Assembly: GCA_003221195.1 (NCBI GenBank)
Contig: QHQO01000019.1
Span: 1 to 61,472, forward strand
Direction: 5' to 3'
Length of the DNA stretch: 61,472 nucleotides
Source of the DNA: Verrucomicrobiota bacterium
Lineage (GTDB): Bacteria > Verrucomicrobiota > Verrucomicrobiia > Chthoniobacterales > UBA10450
A model generated the notes under the pieces. The model ran no database searches and was not told the origin of the DNA. It worked only from the letters and a program-made list of their open reading frames with translations. Below, in pieces: positions 32,465 to 41,200 of the stretch. The position numbers and the translations under genes were made by a program. The number at the start of each line of letters is the position of its first letter. The stretch's first letter is position 1.

Positions 32465-32572
32465 ACGGACGTTGAAGAGTTGAACCGTTGAAGCGTTAAA
32501 GCCTTGGAGCGATAAAATCCGTAATCCGCATCTCAGTTCAACCCTTCAACGCTTTAACGCGACGCGAAAGCA
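32465..32572. repeat. GTTGAA-type short repeat array
   Basis: GTTGAAGAGTTGAACCGTTG, AAGCGTTAAAGC and, further on in inverse orientation, TTCAACCCTTCAACGCTTTA. It fills the gap between rpoN and the DUF721 gene as an imperfect inverted pair. A related array is at 37432-37490. Confidence 0.6.
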
Positions 32573-34006
32573 TCAATATTTCCGCCGCATGTGACTTGGC
32601 AGAATATTCAGCTCGCTGCGGTATTTGGCGACGGTGCGTCGCGCGATCGGGATACCGCGCTCGCTCAGAATCTCGACGATCTCGTTGTCGCTCAACGGTT
32701 GATTGCCATCCTCACGCTTCACCAGGTCTAGAATAGCTTCTTTCACGCTGGTGTTGCTCAGCGATTCACCACTGGCAGTCTGATAGCCGGGCGTAAAAAA
32801 ATATTTCATCTCGAAAATGCCCTGTGGCGTGGCCATATACTTGCCGGAGACGGCGCGACTGACCGTAGTCTCATGCACGCCGACCGCGTCGGCGACTTCT
32901 GCCATGGTCATCGGTTTCAGATGCGATCGCCCATGCTCGAGAAAATCGCCCTGCCTCGAAACGATTTGCTTCGCGATGTTGGAAATCGTTTGCTGGCGCT
33001 GATGGATCGAGCGGATCAGGAATTTCCCGCTCCGGATTTTATCGCGGATATAATCTTTGACTTCGCCGCTCTGGGTGTTGCCCGACGCAATGATATCTTT
33101 GTATAGATTGCTAATCCGCAGATGCGGAATCTGTTCGTCGTTCAAAGTGATTTGGTACTCGCCATCCACTTTTTCCACCGTCACATCCGGCAACACATAG
33201 TTTTGCGGCGCAGCCGCAAAGACCTGGCCGGGACGCGGATTCAGCCGCCCAATGTTGTCGGCCGCCTTTTGCACGTCCTCTACGCTGATCCCCATCCGAC
33301 GGGCGATTTCGGGAAAGCGCCGCCTGCCTAAATCCTCCATGTGTTCGGACACGATTTTGTACTCCAGGCTGTTTTCTTTTCCTTCTCGCCTTAGTTGAAT
33401 CAGCAAACACTCGCGCAAATCGCGCGCGCCAACTCCTGGCGGATGAAAACCCTGTATCAACGCCAGCATTTTCTCGAAATCTTCCTCGGGGATTCCCGAG
33501 TTCAGCGCCATTTCTTCCGGTGCGCTTTGGAGAGATCCGTTGTCATCGATGTTGCCAATAATCAGTTCCGCGGCTTTGCGGTCGCTGGCGTTGAGAGCGG
33601 TCTGATTCAGTTGTCCCAGTAGATTTTGCTGAAGCGTTTCCTGCACGGGAATAGAATCGAAAAAGAACTCGCGCTTATCTTTCGCTTCCCGTGAACTACG
33701 GAAGCCGTCCGCGCCGGAACTGGCCGACTGTGCCATGTAATCGCGCCATTCTTCATCCAGGCTCGCGAGCTTCTCGAATTCGTCCTTGAAATTATCGTCA
33801 TCGGAAGATTCGCTTTCGGAGCCGGGCTCATCCGGCAATTCCTCGAGAACGGGATTTGTTTCCATCTCCTGCTGAACCAGGTTGCGCAGCTCAAGCAGCG
33901 GCGTCTGGAGGACGAGCAGGCTCTGCTGGAGTTGGGGCGAGAGAACCTGCTGCAAGGCAAGGCTCTGCCCGGGAAGCAGTCGGGTCTGCATTCCTTGTCC
34001 GGGCAT
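32573..34006 (-). CDS. rpoN: RNA polymerase sigma-54 factor
   Basis: 477 residues. Region I is Gln/Leu-rich (LQQVLSPQLQQSLLVLQTPL). An acidic region II (SESESSDDDNFKDEFEKL) follows. The core-binding region includes GFHPPGVGARDLRECLLIQL, then the helix-turn-helix (VADAVGVHETTVSRAVSGKY), and the RpoN box is ARRTVAKYR near the C-terminus. Sigma-54 needs AAA+ activators; none is encoded in this window. ATG at 34006 fits; ATG at 33991 is a close alternative. It follows the amidohydrolase gene by 62 bases on the same strand. Confidence 0.95.
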   Translation of the reverse strand: MPGQGMQTRLLPGQSLALQQVLSPQLQQSLLVLQTPLLELRNLVQQEMETNPVLEELPDEPGSESESSDDDNFKDEFEKLASLDEEWRDYMAQSASSGADGFRSSREAKDKREFFFDSIPVQETLQQNLLGQLNQTALNASDRKAAELIIGNIDDNGSLQSAPEEMALNSGIPEEDFEKMLALIQGFHPPGVGARDLRECLLIQLRREGKENSLEYKIVSEHMEDLGRRRFPEIARRMGISVEDVQKAADNIGRLNPRPGQVFAAAPQNYVLPDVTVEKVDGEYQITLNDEQIPHLRISNLYKDIIASGNTQSGEVKDYIRDKIRSGKFLIRSIHQRQQTISNIAKQIVSRQGDFLEHGRSHLKPMTMAEVADAVGVHETTVSRAVSGKYMATPQGIFEMKYFFTPGYQTASGESLSNTSVKEAILDLVKREDGNQPLSDNEIVEILSERGIPIARRTVAKYRSELNILPSHMRRKY

Positions 34007-34068
34007 ACGCCGAGTTTACCGGCGTCGCAGACCACGAGCAAGCAGATCAGGGGAGAACCATTTCGGAT

Positions 34069-35376
34069 TCAAACAGAACCAGCCGCAGGTGACTGGATAC
34101 TCTGCGTCCGTCCGTTTGCCATGATCCAATCAACTTCCCCATCAAACGCCACGATTTCTCCGAATAGGTCTCGGCCTTCACGGCAGGGAATGGCTATGAG
34201 ATCGGCTCGAAATCCGGGCCGAATCCGGCCAAGCGTGTTCTGCTGGCGTAGCGCCGACGCCGGATTCACTGTCACCATCTCAAAAATCTTCTCGGGTGAG
34301 CTCTCAGGTTCACTGCGCTGAAAGGCACGCATCTCTGCAAACAAACTCAGACTCTCATTGCTGGCGAGGCTATCAGTCCCCAGGCAAATGTTGAACCCAA
34401 GGCGACGCAATCGTTCGGATTGAAATGGGCTGTGACCAAAATAGTCATGGCTGCGCGGTGAATGCGCGACATGAAATTTTGTCCTTATTTTTTCCAGCAA
34501 TTCGAAGTCGCTTTCGGTCAATTCGTTTAAGTGCGCAACGACCCAGCGTTTCGGTAGGACGTGACCGCCGTGCGCGCCAAGGAACAACGCCAGTGGGGTT
34601 TCATGCCCACAGTCGCGCATGTCACGTCCAATATTTTTCATGAATTCGTAAAGCGGACCTGACGCATCTCGAAACATCTCCATTTCCTCTCGCGATTCCG
34701 CCAGATGCGTTGTGAGCAGGACGTCTTTGCCGGCTTCTTGACATCGTTGATACAGATTTTTGGATGCCGTAAACAGCGCATGTGGTGCTAATCCGTAGTT
34801 TTGCGCAGACTTCAGTGACTCGATTGCGAACGCGACAAATTCCTTTGCGCGATCGGGTGAGCGCACATCGATCAACTCTGCGAACCACCACATGCGAATT
34901 GGTGCATCTGGGAACTGACGGATCAGATCGGGGAACGCGGTTAGATTTGCGATCGTTGTCGTGCCGAATTGTTTTGCCTCCACGAATCCTTCATTGATCG
35001 AGACGATGTAATCCTCCGGCGAAAGTTTCGATTTCTCCGCGTTAATGGCCCGGATCCAATCAGTGAACGATTTTTCTCGGGGAATCTTCCGGCGCAAGCA
35101 GGTGTAGTCGAGATGACAATGCGCGTTAATCAAACCCGGCAAGAGAGCCTGCTCGCCAAGATCGATAATCTTCTCGCCCGAATGTCGCGCGGAGACTTCG
35201 GAAAATTTTCCAACATCGACAATCGAGCCGGCGGAAGCCGAGCGAGATAGACGGGCAGCCCGGGAGGGTGATGAGCCGGGAGGCGAATCATCAATTCGAT
35301 CTCCGGAAATTGCGATGGCGCCATTCTTAATAGGCGCTCCATCCATTGTCGCTACAACGCGAGCGCGAACGATCAT
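34069..35376 (-). CDS. Amidohydrolase (MTA/SAH deaminase-like)
   Basis: About 435 residues. The metal sites of the superfamily are present: LPGLINAHCHLDY (HxH), TTHLAESREE (His), WVVAHLNELTE (His) and CLGTDSLASNESLSLFAEMR (Asp). The C-terminal composite domain ends with GRIRPGFRADLIAIPC and WIMANGRT. The closest family type is TRZ/ATZ or 5'-methylthioadenosine/S-adenosylhomocysteine deaminase; the substrate is not certain. ATG at 35374-35376 overlaps the TGA of the upstream gene (ATGA), indicating coupling. Residues about 26-51 (DSPPGSSPSRAARLSRSASA region) are an insertion encoded by a palindromic repeat and absent from typical members. Confidence 0.87.
   Translation of the reverse strand: MIVRARVVATMDGAPIKNGAIAISGDRIDDSPPGSSPSRAARLSRSASAGSIVDVGKFSEVSARHSGEKIIDLGEQALLPGLINAHCHLDYTCLRRKIPREKSFTDWIRAINAEKSKLSPEDYIVSINEGFVEAKQFGTTTIANLTAFPDLIRQFPDAPIRMWWFAELIDVRSPDRAKEFVAFAIESLKSAQNYGLAPHALFTASKNLYQRCQEAGKDVLLTTHLAESREEMEMFRDASGPLYEFMKNIGRDMRDCGHETPLALFLGAHGGHVLPKRWVVAHLNELTESDFELLEKIRTKFHVAHSPRSHDYFGHSPFQSERLRRLGFNICLGTDSLASNESLSLFAEMRAFQRSEPESSPEKIFEMVTVNPASALRQQNTLGRIRPGFRADLIAIPCREGRDLFGEIVAFDGEVDWIMANGRTQSIQSPAAGSV
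35224..35299. repeat. Palindromic repeat inserted in frame in the amidohydrolase
   Basis: About 75 bases (25 codons) rich in GCCGGCGGAAGCCGAGCGAG and CGGGCAGCCCGGGAGGG. They are bounded by AATCGA/AATTCGA-like ends, which could be a target duplication. It sits between ISGDRI and VDVGKFSE, a surface-strand region of the composite domain. Confidence 0.55.
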
Positions 35377-36053
35377 TCGCTTTTCACCACTTTCCGACAT
35401 GCGGCGACCAAAAGATTGCACGGCTCCTGGCAGAGCAGCGGAATCGTAGCAAGAATCGCTCGGTCCGTCGTAGCGTTAGCGAATGTGGATGCGCCTGGCT
35501 CTGCCGGCGCTTGAACCTGATCCCAAGTCGGATCAAACTTTTCCTTTGGCAACCTTGTTGATGCAATCGCCCCGCGCTGGTCGCGGTCCCACAAAATCGT
35601 TCGCAAACAACCGTCTTTAGATCGGCAAAAATCTGCGACCAGATTGTCGATCTGTGAATCCGAAATCCTGGCGGCTATCCGATACATCCCCGATTGCCGA
35701 CCCAACGTTTCGCGAAGCGGCGTAGTGCGCAGCCGACCAGTCTTCCACGCAATGAAGATGGCCAGTCTACCTGGATAAAAATGATCAAGCGCGCGTTTCA
35801 ATCCATCCGATGTCCGAAGCTCGATGCGCCAGCCGTGCCGCAGATTGGGCGCCGTCTTTAGTGCACGGAAATTCCCCGCGTCGTCATACCTTGCGATCTC
35901 GATCGCGTCTTCCGGGCCTTGAAAGATTTCCAAATCATCGTGTGCTTCGTCGTTGCGATGGCAAAGAACAAAATCGTCACCGGTTTTTCGCACCAAGATT
36001 TGCCCGAAACAAAAAGGAACAGTTTCGATGACCTGCTCGACGGAATGTTCCAT
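35373..36053 (-). CDS. DR2241-like Fe-S protein of the CbiX cluster
   Basis: 226 residues from ATG at 36053. It begins MEHSVEQVIETVPFCFGQIL. The C-terminal half has cysteines in the order CRSKDGC and CQEPCNLLVAACRK, compatible with a 4Fe-4S site as described for Deinococcus DR2241, where such a domain is linked to a CbiX chelatase. Here the two parts are separate genes of one operon, with the GAF gene between them. The frame continues upstream into the GAF gene but is out of phase with it and Arg-rich, so the ATG was preferred. The stop overlaps the amidohydrolase start. Family placement is fairly confident; the function (chelatase stabilisation or redox) is inference. Confidence 0.65.
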   Translation of the reverse strand: MEHSVEQVIETVPFCFGQILVRKTGDDFVLCHRNDEAHDDLEIFQGPEDAIEIARYDDAGNFRALKTAPNLRHGWRIELRTSDGLKRALDHFYPGRLAIFIAWKTGRLRTTPLRETLGRQSGMYRIAARISDSQIDNLVADFCRSKDGCLRTILWDRDQRGAIASTRLPKEKFDPTWDQVQAPAEPGASTFANATTDRAILATIPLLCQEPCNLLVAACRKVVKSE

Positions 36054-36082
36054 CGGTTGGGCGCGACCACGGGCGCGCCGTG

Positions 36083-36544
36083 CTAGTGCAAACAATGCGC
36101 AATTAAGCCGCCGGCACGCTCCAGAAATTCCCGATCCTCTTCGCCGAACGCATTCAACTTGTCGCTTTCTACATCCATCATTCCGAGAATGCGCCGGTGC
36201 TCGTTGTTCCTCATCGGGACAACGATCTCCGAACGAGTGGTATGAAACGCGGGCAGATGCCGCGGATCCTTGTGCACGTCGCCGACGATGATCGGCTTTC
36301 CCGACTCTAGCGCAGCGCCGCACAGCCCCTGCGTAGTAGGAAACTGGGGGTAGGCGGGCGGCTCGTTGCCTGTGCCGGCGAGAATCACGAATTCATCTTT
36401 GACGATTTTGTAAACCGCCAGCCATCGATAGTCACGCGCCGAACGAATCATTTCCACCAATTGCTTCATTCGTTTTTTCGTGCAGCCGCCAGCCAGCGCA
36501 AACGCCCCGATCTCCTGCAGCTTCTTGCAAGTGGTTTCCTTCAT
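36083..36544 (-). CDS. GAF domain protein
   Basis: 153 residues from ATG at 36544. A single GAF domain: YRWLAVYKIVKDEFVILAGT, TQGLCGAALESGKPIIVGDV, HKDPRHLPAFHTTRSEIVVP and GMMDVESDKLNAFGEEDREF. The Cys in GLCGAA and the VPMR stretch resemble free-methionine-R-sulfoxide reductase type GAF proteins, but the full catalytic Cys set is not evident. It may instead bind a small ligand. It lies inside the CbiX-DR2241-amidohydrolase operon, 29 bases before the DR2241-like gene. Confidence 0.8.
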   Translation of the reverse strand: MKETTCKKLQEIGAFALAGGCTKKRMKQLVEMIRSARDYRWLAVYKIVKDEFVILAGTGNEPPAYPQFPTTQGLCGAALESGKPIIVGDVHKDPRHLPAFHTTRSEIVVPMRNNEHRRILGMMDVESDKLNAFGEEDREFLERAGGLIAHCLH

Positions 36545-36593
36545 TCGCGGGACAGCAATCTTGCGCAAAAAGAAACGACGCGCGAGCGCGATT

Positions 36594-37430
36594 TTAACTT
36601 TTTATGATACCTGTTTGCTCGATGATGATATCGGCAAAACCGGGATCTGTGCCAATGGAGGGCGCGTAGAACACGGAGCGACCGTTGATGCGGTACGGAT
36701 TGGCCCGGAAAATCTTACCACGCACTGTAGCCGGGGCCGCCGACCACGGCCGGCCGCGATCAACGCCTGCGGCTACAATGATCCCGATCAATCGCGGTAT
36801 GTCCTCGTAACTATGGAGTCCATCGGAAATAAAGAAGGGAACCACGATTACGTTCGGAGTTTTCGTCAATTTCCGCCACTCGGATACCAACGGCGGCTCT
36901 TCCATATACACGTTTAGCACCGTCCTATATTTCCCGAGGCAACGAATCTTTTCAGCCTCTCGCTTCGCAGCGACAGCGCTGTTTTCATTCAAATCCGTTC
37001 CATGCGCGACGATCAGCAAGCTTGTCTCAGTAGGATCGACATTGGGAGCGACCTCGCCTGCGCGCTTGAGCAGCAGCTCCGTCATCAGCGGGTGATTTCC
37101 AACTGGGTCGCAATATTTCCATACCTGGCCGTTCGATCGTCTTGTGATGCGGCCGCTCAATTCAAGCTCGCGCGGCACTACGGTCTGCGTGAAATAGCCT
37201 TCACTGATGAAATTCGGGACGACACAAACTTCTCGAATCGATTCCGGATCGAACAAAAAAGTCGCATCGCGCAAACTCGGTTCCTCCTTCCAAAAGGCGC
37301 ATTCCACATCAACAAAAATTTTCCGACGCCGAATCTCGACCGCATGCGCGAAGGTCGGCGCACTCGAATCCGGGTTCACTGTCGAGCCGTGTGCGACAAT
37401 GAGGAGGGCTACCTTTGTTTTTCCGGTCAC
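36594..37430 (-). CDS. CbiX/sirohydrochlorin chelatase family protein
   Basis: 278 residues from GTG at 37430. It has two chelatase-like halves: LLIVAHGSTVNPDSSAPTFA with VCVVPNFISEGYFTQTVVPR, and LLIVAHGTDLNENSAVAAKR with VIVVPFFISDGLHSYEDIPR. The His of each AHG motif is the expected metal/tetrapyrrole ligand. An upstream in-frame TTG lies in a GTTGAA-type repeat array (37432-37490), so it was not used. About 17 residues (VDRGRPWSAAPATVRG) near the C-terminus come from a palindromic repeat (36726-36778). Cobalt or iron insertion into sirohydrochlorin is the family role; no other tetrapyrrole gene is in the window. Confidence 0.85.
   Translation of the reverse strand: MTGKTKVALLIVAHGSTVNPDSSAPTFAHAVEIRRRKIFVDVECAFWKEEPSLRDATFLFDPESIREVCVVPNFISEGYFTQTVVPRELELSGRITRRSNGQVWKYCDPVGNHPLMTELLLKRAGEVAPNVDPTETSLLIVAHGTDLNENSAVAAKREAEKIRCLGKYRTVLNVYMEEPPLVSEWRKLTKTPNVIVVPFFISDGLHSYEDIPRLIGIIVAAGVDRGRPWSAAPATVRGKIFRANPYRINGRSVFYAPSIGTDPGFADIIIEQTGIIKS
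36726..36778. repeat. Palindromic repeat inserted in frame in the CbiX-like gene
   Basis: TGTAGCCGGGGCCGCCGACC at one end and CGCCTGCGGCTACA at the other. The ends TGTAGCCG and CGGCTACA are perfect inverted repeats. Confidence 0.65.
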
Positions 37431-37431
37431 A

Positions 37432-37490
37432 GCTAAACGCTCAACGCCCAACGCCCAACGTTCAACGTCCAATTTTATTGAGCGTTGAGC
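37432..37490. repeat. CAACGCCCAACG-type array at the CbiX start
   Basis: CTCAACGCCCAACGCCCAAC then GTTCAACGTCCAATTTTATT. It reads on the minus strand as GTTGGGCGTTGGGCGTTGAG just upstream of the GTG start, and it also lies in front of the divergent Uma2 gene. Confidence 0.6.
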
Positions 37491-37540
37491 CCATTCGACT
37501 TGCGCTCAGGGCAAGCTGTCGGACGTTTAGAATATCCACC

Positions 37541-38101
37541 ATGGTCGCCGCACAAACACGCCCATTCACCGCTGAGGATTACCGGCAGTTGCCACCGGAC
37601 GACTGGCGGTATCAACTCATCGAAGGAGAACTGGTCAACATGGCTCCAGCGCCAAATTTGGTTCATCAAACAATTGTCTCGAATCTCATTGAGATTATCG
37701 CAGCGTATCTCTCAAGCCATCCGATCGGCCGAATGTATGTTGCGCCGACGGATGTTTACCTGACCGACACAAATGTTTTTCAGCCAGACGTGCTTTTCGT
37801 TGGCAGTGCGCGTAAGTCGATCCTGAAGGAAGACGGTCTGCATGGGGCGCCGGATTTTTTGGTCGAAATTCTCTCACCGCACACCGCCCGTTACGACATC
37901 AACGCCAAACGCGAAGTGTACGCCCGCTGCGGCACGGAGGAATTGTGGTTCGTTTACCCAATAGCCAATCGGATTGATGTTTACCTGCTGCAACGCGACC
38001 CCGGAAGGCCGGCGCATTCGCATCAAGCCGGGGCGAAGTTTACATCTGAGATCTTTCCTGGACTGGAATTTAGTGTGGACGAAATTTTCCGCGCCCCGTG
38101 A
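37541..38101 (+). CDS. Uma2 family (PD-(D/E)XK) protein
   Basis: 186 residues from ATG at 37541. Typical Uma2 layout: FTAEDYRQLPPDDWRYQLIE, GELVNMAPAPNLVHQTIVSN, FQPDVLFVG, PDFLVEILSPHTARYDINAK with the catalytic Asp/Glu/Lys pattern, and EELWFVYP. These nuclease-fold proteins are very abundant in some phyla and of unknown role. Upstream in-frame codons run through repeats and were rejected. The gene is divergent from the CbiX-like gene and is followed by a remnant of a second cbiX. Confidence 0.87.
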   Translation: MVAAQTRPFTAEDYRQLPPDDWRYQLIEGELVNMAPAPNLVHQTIVSNLIEIIAAYLSSHPIGRMYVAPTDVYLTDTNVFQPDVLFVGSARKSILKEDGLHGAPDFLVEILSPHTARYDINAKREVYARCGTEELWFVYPIANRIDVYLLQRDPGRPAHSHQAGAKFTSEIFPGLEFSVDEIFRAP

Positions 38102-38164
38102 AATTTCGTACATCCAGGAATATTGACCTGGCTGTCAGCGAAGTGGGCCGCTCGCGCGTTTCTT

Positions 38165-38277
38165 GACGCGCCCATTTAGTTCTAGCTCACGGGGGATCAC
38201 CGTCTGAGTAAAATAGCCTTCACTGATAAAATTCGGCACCACGCAGACGTTTGCGACTGGGAATTCAGCGTCACGAC
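38165..38277 (-). pseudogene. Remnant of a second cbiX-like gene
   Basis: Minus-strand reading gives VCVVPNFISEGYFTQTVIPR followed by ELELNGRV, almost identical to the first half of the CbiX-like protein at 36594-37430 (VCVVPNFISEGYFTQTVVPR). Only about 37 codons remain, with no start or second half. It lies four bases from the end of the giant kinase gene. It is a duplicated and decayed fragment. Confidence 0.8.
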
Positions 38278-38280
38278 GGA

Positions 38281-41200
38281 CTATCTGCTGGCAGCCTTGG
38301 CTGCGGCGACGATTTTGTGGAAGCGCGAATCCCCGCGCAAATCATCCCAGCACGGATTCAAGAGGAGATCGCCATATGTCGGCGATCCGGGAGACCCTGG
38401 GATCGTCGCAATTTTTTCGAGTTGCTCGAGCGCGCGATCGCGCTCGCCGGTCCACGCGTAAACGAGCGCCAGATTGGCAACCATATCTGGACCGTTGAGC
38501 GAGTCCTTGGTAATCGGCAGGAGCTCGACCGCGCGCTGTGCTTCGCGAATCGCCTCTTCTTTCCGGTCAAGCCCGGCATCAAGCTGCGCGACTTCTCTGT
38601 AGTAGGCCTCGTCTCTGGGCTTATCCCCCAATCTTGCATCCAATTTCTTGCGCGCGGCTGCAAACACCGCCAGCGTTTTGTCCTTATTCCCGTGCGCACG
38701 CGCAACCTCTCCATCAGCCCGACTTTCCGGTCGTCCCTCGAAAAAGTCATCGGTGATGTTTGCGGGAATGCTAGCAATCACCCGGCTGGCCGCGTCATAA
38801 TTCCGTAGGTAAAGAGCTGCAGCGAATCGAGTCTCCCAGATCTGTTCAGTCGGACTGAAGTCCAGCGGCACTTGGTCCAGAAGAGATTGAGCCGCGTCTG
38901 GATTACCCTGCGCCAGCTTGATATCGGCGACCAGCGTCTGAAACCAGGTGTCCTCCATTGTGCCGCTCGCAACGCGCTTTTTTAGAACTTGTTCGTAATC
39001 GTAATAGCGGCGCATATAGCGATAAGTATCCCCAAGCCAGAATGCGACCTGGCGGTTCTGTGGGTCGAGGTCGTTTGCCTTTCGAAGATTGGCTACCGCA
39101 GAGTCCCAGCGATTCTGGCGTCTATCAATCCTTGCTTCGATAAAAAAGCGCTTCAGAATTGTTCGGCAACTTGCGTTGAGCGATGGCTAATTCCTCACGT
39201 GCCTGGTCGAAACTATCAGTGTTCACTCCTCCTTGTACGCCGCGACCTGCCGACAAAAAACCAGCGCGAAAGTAATAGTAAGCCAGCGCCAGATGAGCCT
39301 CGCCCAAGTCGGGTCGCAGTCGCAATGCAGTATCCGCAGCCTCCTTTGCTAACTCGAGGTGCTTGGAATCCAAGCTCAGCTCATAGAGATCGGCCTGCGT
39401 CCCCGCGAGCGCGCAATAGGCAAGGGCAAACTTCGGATCGCGCTGCGTGGCCTTTTCAAGGAGTTCAATCGCTCGATTGCCGCTTTTTTCCCAGCCCTCC
39501 CAATCGAGTCTGTCGCCGATCGCCTTTGCCTCTGTATAATAGGCATAGGCCACGGGATCGGCGGTCGGCCGATCTTCGATCGCAGCTTTTTCCGCCACTG
39601 AAAGCGTGGCGCGAAGTTGATTGGCGATTCGCTCAGCGATTTCGCTCTGGACGGCAAAGACATCGGCGAAGTCGCGATCGTAATGCTCAGCCCAAAGATG
39701 CGCATCGTTGCGCGCGTCGATCAGCTGCACGTTCAGCCGGACTCGTCTACCCGCGCGTTGGACACTGCCTTCGACCACATGCGAAACACCCAAAGTTTTT
39801 GCGATTTCGCGAAGGTTGCGTTCCAAACCGCTTTTGTATTTCATCACACTGGTTCGGCTGATGACTTTCAGGTCGGCAACCTTGGCGAGATCATTGAGGA
39901 TTTCGTCCTGCACACCTCCTGCGAAAAATGCGTTTTCTTCGTCTTTGCTGAGATTTTCAAACGGGAGCACAGCGATGCTTTTCTGCGGTGGTAAGGTCGT
40001 CGTCAGCGTGACCGGGTTCTTCGACTCCTCCAAGATTTTCTCAAAACGCGGGTCGCCGCGCAGCGGATCCCAGAATGGCATCAGTTTCAGATCGCCATAG
40101 CTTAGACTGTCTGGGAGGCGGATGATGCTATTCAACTGTTCGAATGCGAGATCTTTTTCGCCCACCGAGGCAGCGATCATCGCCAAATACTTGCGCATGC
40201 CGATGCCATCCAGTGCATCCTTTTCCACGGGAAGAAGCTCGACCGCACGCCGCCCTTCGTGGAGTGCTTCCTGCTTCTGGCCGAGACTAGCATCGATTAC
40301 GCCAAGCACGCTCAGCGCCTTGGCGTAATTTGGTTGAGCCTGGATGATTTTCTCCTGCTCCGCGCGTGCGGCGAGGAAAGCCTCGCGCGCTTTTTCATCG
40401 TCTTTTGTCATCCGAGCGATAACGCCTTCTGCAAATGGACGAGTGAAGTAAACATCGTAACCGAAGTCGATTGGATTTTCGCCTAGTGCGGTTAAGGCAT
40501 TTTTTGCGGCTGCGGCGTCGCGCTCGGCCAGTGCGCAAAAGAGCCAATCATTGGCGATGGTCGGCATCGCAGCGGGATTTGTGGTCCGAATAGAATCGAT
40601 GGTTTGATGCAACGGCCGGGTATCCGCTTTCCAGTCGAATTCCACGAACGCGCGCGCAACCTTCGCAGCGGCATCGTTCGGTTCGATGGCTAATAAGCGA
40701 TCCCCCACCGATTTTGCTTCGGCGTAACGTCGGACACGTGCATAATTTCCAGCGATCGACGCCAGCGCTCGAACACTGCGCGGGTCGAGTTCAATGGCGT
40801 GCGCGAGGTTTCGAGTGGATTCTTCCCAGCGCGCCTGACGCCTCTGGATGTAAGCCGTCAACTCGAATACCTCCGAGTTATTGGGCAAACTCTGGCGGGC
40901 AATTTCCAACTCAGCCAGAGCACTATCGTAATCGAGGTAGCCATGATAAAGATTCCATGCTCGCGCGAGATGCGCTTCGCCAGCATCTGGACGAAGGCGA
41001 AATGCAGCCTGAATGGCTGCTTCTGCTGAGGCCAGCCGCGCAGGAGTATGGTCAAAGCCAAAGAAGTAAAGGTCGTCGTGAAACCAGGCGAGTAGGCAAT
41101 ACGCATCGAAAAACGATGGATCACGCGCCACAGCCTGGTTCAGCAGCTCGATCGCCTGCAGCCGATCTGCTTTCCTCCCGACGCTGCTCGTCGCGAGCGT

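Noticed and set aside
35373-36323. Extension of the DR2241-like protein by 90 N-terminal residues.
   Set aside because: These codons overlap the GAF gene in another phase and give an Arg/Cys-rich sequence without homology; the internal ATG at 36053 fits the gap after the GAF stop.
39142-39147. Programmed frameshift signal in the giant kinase.
   Set aside because: The message has C-UUUUUU-A, but the zero-frame codons do not fit the X-XXY-YYZ phase for -1 slippage, and the needed shift is +1; a simple indel is more likely.
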